From a virus: a stretch of 64,000 bases of DNA. Positions 8,801 through 15,548 of the stretch are shown here, in pieces; the first letter of the stretch is position 1; each line of letters opens with the position of its first letter. Where the stretch lies: the IMG/VR virus record IMGVR_UViG_3300017714_000004, positions 1-64,000 of that record; one strand, 5' to 3'. A program made the translations under genes and the position numbers. Under the pieces are notes generated by a model. The model saw nothing but the letters and a program-made list of their open reading frames with translations, ran no database searches and was not told where the DNA came from.

Positions 8801-11730
8801 AACGCAGCTACGATTTCTTGTAGAGTGTCTAGAGTCTGTGGAGATGTACCGATGATTGCATCGACTCGACCTGTTACGGTGTCAACGTCTGTGCGGATTC
8901 CACCTTCAATACCAGTGGCACGAACGATTTCCGCATCCAACTGTGATTGTAGGTCTGTAACGTCACCAGCTTGTAGGTTTTGTAATGCAAGAATGTCAGA
9001 ATCGTTTGAAGTGACTTGTGCTTGAACACTATCCACGTCAGTACGTAGACCACCTTCAATACCAAGTGCACGGTTGCGTTCTGCAATAATCGCGTTTTCA
9101 TTTACTAGTTCAGCAGCTGTTGCACGAATAACTTCAGCAGTGATTTGTGCTTGGTTGTCTGAGTGATCAGCAGCTTGCAATACTTGTAGAGCAAGAATGT
9201 CTGAATCATTTGCAGTGATTTGTGATTGGTTAGAATCAACGTCTGTACGTAGACCAGCTTCGACACCAGTTGCACGTGTAGTTTCTGCTGCAATTGCTGT
9301 TGCGTTTACTAGTTCTGCGGCAGTTGCACGTACGACTTCTGCGTCGATTGCGTCTTGTAGATCGTCAACATCACTACCTACTAGGTTCTGTAGAGCAAGG
9401 ATGTCTGAGTCGTTACCAGTTACTTGAGTTTGTAGAGAATCTACAGAAGTCTGTAGACCTGCTTCAACACCACCGGCTCTTGCAGTTTCAGCAAGAATCT
9501 GTGCTTGTAGATCGGAATCTACTGCGTTGAAGTCGTCTTCTACTAAGTCCAAACGAGTGCTTAGAGCACCTTCAGCGGCAAGTGCACGAGTACGTTCTAC
9601 TACGATGTTACCAGCGTTAGTTGAAACTCCTGAAGTGTTTGTGTTAGTGTCTGTACGTAGACCAGCTTCTACCGCTTCTGCACGTTGCTTTTCAGTAACG
9701 ACTGCTGCTGCGTTAGTTGCTTCAACACCAGATGCACGTAGAATTTCTGCATCCAATTGGTCTTGTAGGTCATCAACGTCGATTGTAGTGTTTGCATTCA
9801 ATGCATCGATCTGACCTTGTAGGTTAGTATCGCCTGATGCACGAGCAACTTCTTCTGCACGTAGATCGGTTTCATTCTGTGAAGAAAGAACCTGAACTGC
9901 GTCCATCTCGCCTTCTAGTACAGTAGTACGTAGAGCGACTGCTTCTTCGGCAGCTTCAGCACGTGCTTTTTCAATTGCAACTTCTGCATCTGTGTAAGCA
10001 AATGATTGAGACTTAACAGTTTGGATGCGAGAAGTAACAGTGTTACCTACAGTCCCGTCAACCGATGCGTCACCGATTAGAGCAGCGTCTTGCGCGTCAG
10101 CATGTGCCTGAGCAGCTGCTTGATGTGAATCTGCCTCTGCGTCTGTGTATGCTTTTGCAGCTGCAAGAACGTCGTCTGTATCAACTTGTAGATCAACTAC
10201 TAACTGATCAATCTGAGACTGTAGACCAGTGTCAGCGGTTGAACGAGTTGATGCTTCAGTGTTGATGTTAGTTTGTAGAACACCTTCCGCTGTTTCTGCA
10301 CGTAACTTCTCAGTTGAGATTGCAGTAGTGTTAGACGATACTAGTGCAGAGATGTCGCTGTCTGCGTCTTGGAACGCACCAACGATTTCTGTTAGTGAGT
10401 CTAGAGCAGCTGGATCAGTGTTGTTTGTGATGAAGTCAACTTGTGATTGTAGGTTTGCGTCACCAGCAATACGAGCAGCTTCTTCTGTATCGATGTTACC
10501 CTGTAGAGTAGTATCACCCGCAGCACGGTCAATAAGTTCTTGATCGATACGTGCGTTGATGTCTGAGTCTTCAGCGATTCGTGCAGAGTTTTCGATTGCT
10601 ACAGAGTTGCTTGCTTCGATGATTGCTTCTGCTTTTGCAGTTGCGATGCGATCAGTAACAGTATTACTAGTAGTACCGTCTACAGTTGCATCTCCAACAA
10701 GAAGATCATCATGTGCCTTTGCAGATGCTAGAGTAGCAGCGTCACCGGCAATAATATCTGCACCTAGATCGGTACGGACTTGTGTGTCAGCAACAGCACG
10801 TGCAAGAATTTCATCTGTGATGTTCTGCGCGTTTGCAGCTTCTGCACCAGTAGCACGAGTAATTTCAGAGTCTAAACGACCTTCGATTCGTACTTCTTCA
10901 TTAGTTGCACGAGTAACTTCAGCAGTAATCTGATTCTGTAGAGAAGTCGATAGACCTTCTTCAGTAGAGATTCGAGCAGCAAGTGCCGATTCTGCTTGTG
11001 TTGCACGAGTCGTTTCTTGACCAATCTGTACAGCAAGTGCTGATTCCGCAGATTGTGCACGTGCAATTTCTACACTTACACGGTCATTGATTTCTGTTTC
11101 TTTATTGACTGCGCGAGTTACTTCATTGCTGATTGCTGAAGAGTTTGCAATGATTGAAGCGGATAGTGCGTCATCAGCATCTTGGAATGCTTCAATGATT
11201 TCTGCGAACGAGTCTAATGCAGCTGAATCAGTGTTGTTTAGTAGTAAATCAATACGACCAGACAATACACTATCAGCAGACTGATAGGCTACTTCGATAG
11301 AATCTTCACGTGCCTTTGCACGTACTTCTTCTGCATCAATGTTTGCTTGCAATGCAACGTCTGCCAAACCACGTGTAGAGGCTTCAGCGTCAATGTTAGA
11401 TTGTAATAGTGTTTCTGCTACTGTCGCACGATTAGTTTCTACTGCTACCGCACTTGCGATATCAGCTGCAACAGCAGTCTTAGCTCTTTCAGGTGTGAAA
11501 TATTGGTTAGCCCCTTCTTGCAAGTCGTCCGTAGAGAACGATGCGAAGAACGCGTCTGCACCAATCTTCTTTAATGAGTCTGTACCGACATCATATAGAA
11601 GGGTGAAACACGATGATGGATCTACCATACCTGTAAGGGTTGATTGTCCCTGTACCGCACTTTCGTCAAGCTTGGTATTGATTACCGCCTTGTCCGCTAG
11701 AGCAGGGGATTTAATCTGCCTAAATGCCAT
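5815..11730 (-). CDS. Giant coiled-coil tail fibre protein (1971 aa)
   Basis: This is a long fibre. Residues about 1-110 form an N-terminal head that includes 'FSTDDLQEGANQYFTPERAK'. The next 1600 or so residues are Ala/Glu-rich coiled coil with repeats such as 'EVTRATNEE' and 'LETRATDLE', plus a block of 'VATNISAAINELHSE'-type units. Four 'LDSLTEIVAAFQSADGSL'-type modules are shared with the 761-aa neighbour. The last 300 or so residues are globular and beta-rich: a second 'FSTDDLVEGTKKFF' segment, a domain around 'NAIVFVGGVIQDPSVHYSI', then a C-terminal domain with 'TYRSAKYVVTTE' and 'ECLVIHNGTNAFITEYGILY'. The end domain resembles C-termini of virion proteins of marine T4-like phages (from memory, not searched). 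An AGGAG ribosome site precedes the start. Receptor specificity is unknown. Confidence 0.75.
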   Translation of the reverse strand: MAFRQIKSPALADKAVINTKLDESAVQGQSTLTGMVDPSSCFTLLYDVGTDSLKKIGADAFFASFSTDDLQEGANQYFTPERAKTAVAADIASAVAVETNRATVAETLLQSNIDAEASTRGLADVALQANIDAEEVRAKAREDSIEVAYQSADSVLSGRIDLLLNNTDSAALDSFAEIIEAFQDADDALSASIIANSSAISNEVTRAVNKETEINDRVSVEIARAQSAESALAVQIGQETTRATQAESALAARISTEEGLSTSLQNQITAEVTRATNEEVRIEGRLDSEITRATGAEAANAQNITDEILARAVADTQVRTDLGADIIAGDAATLASAKAHDDLLVGDATVDGTTSNTVTDRIATAKAEAIIEASNSVAIENSARIAEDSDINARIDQELIDRAAGDTTLQGNIDTEEAARIAGDANLQSQVDFITNNTDPAALDSLTEIVGAFQDADSDISALVSSNTTAISTEKLRAETAEGVLQTNINTEASTRSTADTGLQSQIDQLVVDLQVDTDDVLAAAKAYTDAEADSHQAAAQAHADAQDAALIGDASVDGTVGNTVTSRIQTVKSQSFAYTDAEVAIEKARAEAAEEAVALRTTVLEGEMDAVQVLSSQNETDLRAEEVARASGDTNLQGQIDALNANTTIDVDDLQDQLDAEILRASGVEATNAAAVVTEKQRAEAVEAGLRTDTNTNTSGVSTNAGNIVVERTRALAAEGALSTRLDLVEDDFNAVDSDLQAQILAETARAGGVEAGLQTSVDSLQTQVTGNDSDILALQNLVGSDVDDLQDAIDAEVVRATAAELVNATAIAAETTRATGVEAGLRTDVDSNQSQITANDSDILALQVLQAADHSDNQAQITAEVIRATAAELVNENAIIAERNRALGIEGGLRTDVDSVQAQVTSNDSDILALQNLQAGDVTDLQSQLDAEIVRATGIEGGIRTDVDTVTGRVDAIIGTSPQTLDTLQEIVAAFEDADSDIQGIIDSNSGRLTTAETDIDALEVRATDVEARATALESRSTSTEAKDVEQDGRLSVNESDIDSLEAKVGSTLLQTVAGTTTAAINELHSELDVEAGHVDTLQSEMDAVEGRATALETRATDLETEQTAQGGRLTVNESEIDALQAKQGSATLATVATNISAAINELHSEIDGEAADLTSLEARVTTEEANVDTLQSEMDTVEGRATSLESRMTTEEGHVDTLQTQMGTSTLLTVATDVTAAVNELHGQADSNTGRVGTLEVEMDAVEGRATSLETRAGALETEQALQGGRLTVNESDIDSLEAKIGSSSEVLDTVAQTLVGAINEVHGETDTNTSGLAAAVARADADSDALVSEIADRIAADSQIRIDLAADRNTDQADYIARDAVVLASAQTYAENEADDAEAAAKLYADGIVANEATLRENADNVLDGKITTEATTRANADNALDSRTTVLETEMTATQIAAGVNADGTYAAPSGTNYIDLSSSLTDADKKLDAAIKAVDTTRNSQVNNLQSQIDAEVVRATAAEGVLTTNLSGEVTRASDAEAALGVLITTNATAISDEASRAQGVEGSLQTQIDFITSNTDSAALDSLTEIVAAFQSADGSLAGLVAQNQTDIATNASGLAQEITDRVAGDNAVRGEFAAADAALQTQIDGRVQRSGDSMTGDLAMGGNKVSGVATGTDAADAVNKGQMDAGLAAQHISQFSTDDLVEGTKKFFSDALARASVSLTDVAGAGKASYDQSTGVFSIDTAKTMLELADVSDTAYDGKNGYVLRVNNTLDGMSLQDPTQLAFNNAQRQTMSGDGAQSTFALNFYTQDQNAIVFVGGVIQDPSVHYSIDAANQTITFNAALPVGTQAVVIAQSTNSVGVLDPKSVGLETLADNIKVFEQGNDVVAGTSATVVSAFNKTTYRSAKYVVTTELNGEFETRECLVIHNGTNAFITEYGILYTGSSLLGDTDVQVNGSSVELTYTAVDAGAVVSVSATYVDA

Positions 11731-11802
11731 TAGGTTATCTCCTAGGTTGTGTTTTATGAGGTTGTTTTAGAATTGTAATATAATTAAACGTTTAATAATA
11801 TA

Positions 11803-12162
11803 CTAACGAAATTTGATATAGATGTCCGTTCCGGCTGGAGGGATTTCAAAGAATTGTATAGTATTGCCAATGGTTTCATAAATCTCTTCAGGATGCTGAA
11901 GAACATCATTTACCCATACATCAATCAAGTCATCGCGAGTCGGTATACCATTTAACTCGAATAGTGCAGTGTCGCCCACAGCAGTGATCGATTGTGCTTC
12001 AGGAATCACTGTACGGTCATTGGTTGATGATGAGGTACCTTCAATATAATCAAACAAATTTGTCTCTTGTCCAGGCGTGACAGATACTTCATCTTGCTTT
12101 TGTTTAGCCAAGTTGAATAAACTTTCTGCGAGAACCCTATTAAAAGATTTGTTGTTGATCAT
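11803..12162 (-). CDS. Small beta-rich virion-type protein, unknown role
   Basis: The protein has 119 residues. An N-terminal helical stretch is followed from about residue 50 by a beta-strand pattern, 'DTALFELNGIP...DLIDVWVNDVLQ...NTIQFFEIPPAGTDIYI'. This resembles the 'NAIVFVGGVIQDP...ITFNAALPVGTQ' domain near the end of the adjacent 1971-aa fibre and the 'IQVYLNGVLLHQGIDYV' domain of the 292-aa neighbour. The three therefore seem to share one small beta-sandwich module. A late promoter box lies 37 bases upstream. It is probably a fibre accessory or attachment protein; this is inference from the shared module and position. Confidence 0.6.
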   Translation of the reverse strand: MINNKSFNRVLAESLFNLAKQKQDEVSVTPGQETNLFDYIEGTSSSTNDRTVIPEAQSITAVGDTALFELNGIPTRDDLIDVWVNDVLQHPEEIYETIGNTIQFFEIPPAGTDIYIKFR

Positions 12163-12198
12163 ATTGATGTAATACTAAGGATGGTTAATATACCCTTT

Positions 12199-12206
12199 TA
12201 TTTATA
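12199..12206 (-). promoter_or_regulatory. T4-type late promoter box
   Basis: TATAAATA on the minus strand lies 37 bases before the start of the 119-aa gene, in the 75-base gap after the 292-aa gene. It could drive the 119-aa gene and the giant fibre gene. Confidence 0.72.
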
Positions 12207-12237
12207 CATGAAATGTTCTTTGCTTTGAAGATTTATT

Positions 12238-13116
12238 TTACTGTCTGAACTGTAATAACTGTTGCAATAATTCGGTAACATCTTGTAGATCACTGTCTAG
12301 AGAATCTAATCTAGAATTCAGTGTATCTATTTCAACTTGAGTAGCAACATTACTGCCGTTCAGTGTATAAGGACCGGAGAGTTGAACTCCAGATTGGTCC
12401 ATAACAAGTATATCATCATTTTGGTGTTGTATTTTAAACTGACTATCATTGAAACCTAAATGTTTAATGATTGTGTCAGTACCATTATGATAAAAACGAG
12501 TTTCTTCGTTGGTGCCCACAATAAAGGCGAAGTGGTCATCTATGATGAGGTCGTTTCCAAAAGAAACGCCAGTGGAGTTGTAGGCTGCTACTTGAACAAC
12601 TTGTTCATCGCCTACAGTGTGTGTTAGGGAAATAGTTTCCCCGTCATTCGCAACGTAGTCTATTCCTTGATGGAGCAAGACACCGTTGAGATATACTTGA
12701 ATTCTTGACGGACTGTTTGGGTCTGGGTCATACTGTAATACGTTTGTAGAGTCGTCTGGACCCGTTATGACATCAAGAGTTCCGTCAGAGGTGTAGATGT
12801 ATGCGTTAAATGTAGTTGTCGCAGAGAGACTCTCATCTCCTACAGCGCCAATCTCTACAATTGTTTGAACGCCACCATCATACTCACGTTTGATATAAAG
12901 TTTACCGTCCTGAGTATTTATACCAATCTCGCCTAGTTTCAGTTCTTCGATACTAGGAATATCACCAAGACCATCAAATGTCTTGATGTTTGCACCAATG
13001 CTCTGTACGACATTGCTAATAGGTCGTCCGACAGTGACACGCTTAACTTGAGTTCCAGAACCGAACCCACTAATAGATGCTACCCCTGATACACCACCGA
13101 CTCTTCTTATAGGCAT
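12238..13116 (-). CDS. Virion structural protein with fibre-type domains (292 aa)
   Basis: The N-terminal part holds a 'LGEIGINTQDGKLYIKRE' segment (about residues 62-79). Phage fibre and tropism proteins often use this kind of segment to hold a trimeric domain. The middle (about residues 105-180) has the beta module 'IQVYLNGVLLHQGIDYV' shared with the neighbours. The region at 185-250 is beta-rich ('TRFYHNGTDTIIKHLG'). The end is a short coiled coil, 'LNSRLDSLDSDLQDVTELL'. It is translated 4 bases after the 116-aa gene. It may be a tail-fibre connector; the function is not proven. Confidence 0.62.
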   Translation of the reverse strand: MPIRRVGGVSGVASISGFGSGTQVKRVTVGRPISNVVQSIGANIKTFDGLGDIPSIEELKLGEIGINTQDGKLYIKREYDGGVQTIVEIGAVGDESLSATTTFNAYIYTSDGTLDVITGPDDSTNVLQYDPDPNSPSRIQVYLNGVLLHQGIDYVANDGETISLTHTVGDEQVVQVAAYNSTGVSFGNDLIIDDHFAFIVGTNEETRFYHNGTDTIIKHLGFNDSQFKIQHQNDDILVMDQSGVQLSGPYTLNGSNVATQVEIDTLNSRLDSLDSDLQDVTELLQQLLQFRQ

Positions 13117-13120
13117 ATTA

Positions 13121-13471
13121 TTACCTTGTTACCGAAGGGTTGACTTTTATCTTGCCTTCTAGTATCCTTTCTATGATAGTGGTGCCTTCTTCGTCATTGA
13201 AACTTATTTCGACATCATAGACATATCTACCACGAGTTATCAATTGATCAGTCTGTAGATTGGTTAGGGATAGTGTAACGATTCCCTCTATGGCGGGAGA
13301 GGGTATTACAGCAGTGAAATTAATAGACTCTTCACTTCTATAGGTTTTTTTCATCTTTGCGGATGCTGAGTAACCGTTAAGGTCTTTCTTTGAACCATCG
13401 GGATTAACTAACTCTATTTGAAGAGCTAGGTCTGCACCTTGGTCTATTGTGAAATCTTCGTAAGTTGCCAT
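13121..13471 (-). CDS. Small beta-sandwich virion-type protein (BppU-like N-terminal fold suspected)
   Basis: The protein has 116 residues, 'YEDFTIDQGADLALQIELVN' followed by 'DLNGYSASAKMKKTYRS' and 'GRYVYDVEISFNDEEGTTII'. This alternation of a nominal 'gain' phrase, material constants and a closing strand is typical of the small beta-sandwich found in phage baseplate upper proteins and other tail accessory proteins. It begins an operon with the 292-aa gene, behind a late box at 13512-13519. The fold assignment is from pattern recognition only. Confidence 0.55.
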   Translation of the reverse strand: MATYEDFTIDQGADLALQIELVNPDGSKKDLNGYSASAKMKKTYRSEESINFTAVIPSPAIEGIVTLSLTNLQTDQLITRGRYVYDVEISFNDEEGTTIIERILEGKIKVNPSVTR

Positions 13472-13480
13472 ATTCCTCAG

Positions 13481-13532
13481 AACCTTAAACTGTTTATAAA
13501 ACTTCTAACTCTATTTATAACAGTTTAAGGTT
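13481..13532. repeat. Inverted repeat enclosing a late promoter
   Basis: AACCTTAAACTG at 13481-13492 and its exact complement at 13521-13532 flank 28 bases. Inside lies the late box TATAAATA (minus strand, 13512-13519), which serves the 116-aa gene starting at 13471. The arms could form a hairpin in the read-through transcript from the oxygenase gene, acting as a terminator-like element, or be a binding site. Confidence 0.65.
13512..13519 (-). promoter_or_regulatory. T4-type late promoter box
   Basis: TATAAATA on the minus strand lies 41 bases before the 116-aa gene. It sits in the 78-base gap after the oxygenase-like gene and within the inverted repeat at 13481-13532. Confidence 0.75.
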
Positions 13533-13549
13533 TGAAGAAAATGTTATTT

Positions 13550-14257
13550 TTAGTCTTCAGATTCAATATCTGCAAGAACCATTGCACGGAAACCTTCGGA
13601 TGCTTCTGAGTGATCAAAAACATATGAAACCGTGACACGCCAATCGTCTGTAGACGCAGCGTGATACATTACTTTATCAGATTCACCATAGTGACCAAAG
13701 TATGCTGCCTTACAAGTCCATTCGCCTGGCTTGTCCTGACAACGAACAACTTTTTTCGTCTCTGGGTGAATGTACTCAAAGTAACCTGAACCATCTTCTG
13801 AGTAAGAGAAGATTAGATTGAAGCCTGGAGCATTTGCATTATTGTGCCATGAGATAAATCCTTTTGGTGGATATACTGCGGCAAGTGCATTATGCTTGAC
13901 TGACAAAAAGTTCATCATCTTATCGTTTAAGTCACGTAGGTGATGAGTCATGTCACGTTTGAAAAGTGGATCTGCGTCCTTCTCAAACATCATGTGTGCT
14001 TTATCTGAAAGTTTAAAGTTGTAACCAACAAGTTCGTCTGGGAAACCTTCGTGTCCTTGACCCTGTGCAACGATCTCATCCATATGAACTGGTCCAACAA
14101 AGTATGGACGCTGTCGAATGTGTTGTGCAGAGGATAGGTGACAGTTCTCTTCGAAACCTTTCATGGTATGCAACTTGGCGTATTCGTTTAGAATCTCAAG
14201 AAGTTCAGGGTTATTAACCTCGATGTGCTTGAGATATTGGTCGTTTACCTGTGTCAT
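13550..14257 (-). CDS. 2OG-Fe(II) oxygenase-like protein (double-stranded beta-helix)
   Basis: The 235-residue protein is predicted to have the jelly-roll fold of 2-oxoglutarate/iron oxygenases. The diagnostic stretch is GFISWHNNANAPGFNLIFSY (about residues 132-151), then 'DGSGYFEYIHPETKK', and near the end 'VMYHAASTDDWRVTVSYVF'. In this family the first motif normally supplies H-x-D and the last supplies the second His and an Arg that binds 2OG. Here the first motif reads H-N-N, so the usual acidic iron ligand is replaced by Asn; activity is therefore uncertain. It overlaps the glycosyltransferase gene by 4 bases (ATGA) and ends the transcription unit downstream of the tetrapeptide-repeat fibre. 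A role in hydroxylating a virion protein is inference. Confidence 0.6.
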   Translation of the reverse strand: MTQVNDQYLKHIEVNNPELLEILNEYAKLHTMKGFEENCHLSSAQHIRQRPYFVGPVHMDEIVAQGQGHEGFPDELVGYNFKLSDKAHMMFEKDADPLFKRDMTHHLRDLNDKMMNFLSVKHNALAAVYPPKGFISWHNNANAPGFNLIFSYSEDGSGYFEYIHPETKKVVRCQDKPGEWTCKAAYFGHYGESDKVMYHAASTDDWRVTVSYVFDHSEASEGFRAMVLADIESED

Positions 14258-14991
14258 ACGATTGGAGTATCCTTATTTAAACCTGCCGAGAAGTGACGTA
14301 GTATCACTGGTCCCGTTTCAGGTTTTGTTATCGCCCAATTAAGAGCGTTGTAATAATTCCACCTCAAGTCGTCATCAAAGATACCAACCTTGAGGTCCTT
14401 ATATTTTTCTTCTTTCTCGACTAACCACCAAAGAGAAAATTGGTCCCAAGACTTGAGACTGTCAATATACCCTTCTGGCCACCAAGTATCGTTCATTTGC
14501 CTGAACGTCAAATCCCACCAGTCATTCATGAATTCACGAACAATTGGTTTGGTCATATCATATAAACATACACCACCGCATAATGTAAACTTCGCACTAC
14601 CTTCTGGAGTATCAAAGTCTCTTTCTGCGTAAATATAGTCACGATCATCTGTCAATGCAGAGAAGACCACATCATGGTCTTTCATTTCATCCCAAACCTT
14701 GATAATGTCTTCATGCTCACATTCCATGTCGGCATCAATATACATTGTCAAGTCATACGGAGATTTTGCCATCCCCCATAGTTTAGCGCGGTAGTGGTCA
14801 TCACAGAATATAATATCATCTGCTACTTCTCTACCACGGTCATCAATAAATCGTTCTTCTGTAACAATACAGATCTTACATTCTTCTTCAGGTTCATAAT
14901 AGTCCCTGAGAGACTCTGCAAGATTTAATCCGTACAAATAAAAGTTTCGTTTCTTGGACGAAACAATTATAAATCCTTTAGTCTTTTCCAT
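14254..14991 (-). CDS. Glycosyltransferase, GT-A fold
   Basis: The protein has 245 residues. It begins with a short beta strand 'GFIIVSSKKRNFYLYGLNLA', typical of nucleotide-sugar enzymes that act on a list of names or chains. The sugar-nucleotide/metal motif D-x-D is visible in 'LTMYIDADMECEHED' (about residues 81-95), followed by 'LCGGVCLYDMTKP', a GT8-like acceptor-site pattern. The gene overlaps both neighbours (14 bases with the 153-aa gene, 4 bases with the oxygenase-like gene), so the three are co-translated. The substrate is unknown. The neighbourhood suggests a fibre protein; DNA or cell-surface sugars are alternatives. Confidence 0.7.
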   Translation of the reverse strand: MEKTKGFIIVSSKKRNFYLYGLNLAESLRDYYEPEEECKICIVTEERFIDDRGREVADDIIFCDDHYRAKLWGMAKSPYDLTMYIDADMECEHEDIIKVWDEMKDHDVVFSALTDDRDYIYAERDFDTPEGSAKFTLCGGVCLYDMTKPIVREFMNDWWDLTFRQMNDTWWPEGYIDSLKSWDQFSLWWLVEKEEKYKDLKVGIFDDDLRWNYYNALNWAITKPETGPVILRHFSAGLNKDTPIV

Positions 14992-15439
14992 TAGTCTCGG
15001 CCTCTAGTTGGTCTTGTAGAATCATGATTGAGTACATGTCGACTTCAATCTTAGATTTTGCACGACGCAATTTTGCCTTCAACTTGCGGTTTTTGGAACT
15101 TTTAATATCATCTACTTCAAAAGCTTCCATTTTATAATTGAAGAGTTTTTCAAGTTTGCGTGCTTTGTCATGTTCCTCATCACGCATCTTCTCTTCTTCT
15201 GCCTGTGCCTTCTTGCGAATAACGCGATCGGTTGTTTCCTTATCAATCGCATCAGCACCTAAGGCCTCGACTACTTCATTAAACAGTTCGTTTTCAACAC
15301 CGTTCTTATCATGCCGATGTAAAAACATTTGTTGGGCGGTTACTCTACCCACATCATCTTCAAGTTCTAAAATACAGTTTAGTTCTTTCTTTTCGTCTGT
15401 TTCCCAGAACGCATTATTCATCCATTGCTTACGACTCAT
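14978..15439 (-). CDS. Unknown helical protein in the glycosyltransferase operon (153 aa)
   Basis: No family was recognised. The N-terminal third is acidic ('KKELNCILELEDDVGRVTAQ'). The middle and C-terminus are highly charged and probably helical or coiled coil ('KKAQAEEEKMRDEEHDKARK', then 'SSKNRKLKAKLRRAKSKIEV'). It is the first gene of the unit that continues into the glycosyltransferase and oxygenase-like genes, and starts 110 bases after the tetrapeptide-repeat fibre gene. A clear ribosome site (CTGGAGA) precedes the start. It could be an assembly factor for the fibre, but nothing in the sequence proves this. Confidence 0.6.
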   Translation of the reverse strand: MSRKQWMNNAFWETDEKKELNCILELEDDVGRVTAQQMFLHRHDKNGVENELFNEVVEALGADAIDKETTDRVIRKKAQAEEEKMRDEEHDKARKLEKLFNYKMEAFEVDDIKSSKNRKLKAKLRRAKSKIEVDMYSIMILQDQLEAETNGKD

Positions 15440-15494
15440 TAAATATCTCCAGAGATTTCAATTCAAATTATAATGTATATAGTGTTGAGATAAA

Positions 15495-15516
15495 GCGGGT
15501 CAAATGAATGACCCGC
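15495..15516 (-). terminator. Hairpin after the tetrapeptide-repeat fibre gene
   Basis: Stem GCGGGTCA / TGACCCGC (8 bp, perfect) with a 6-base loop is followed on the minus strand by TTTATCTC. The T-run is short, so termination is probably partial and the next genes may still be reached. Confidence 0.6.
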
Positions 15517-15548
15517 CTTGTTCTCATATTATACCATACTTAGAGCGA

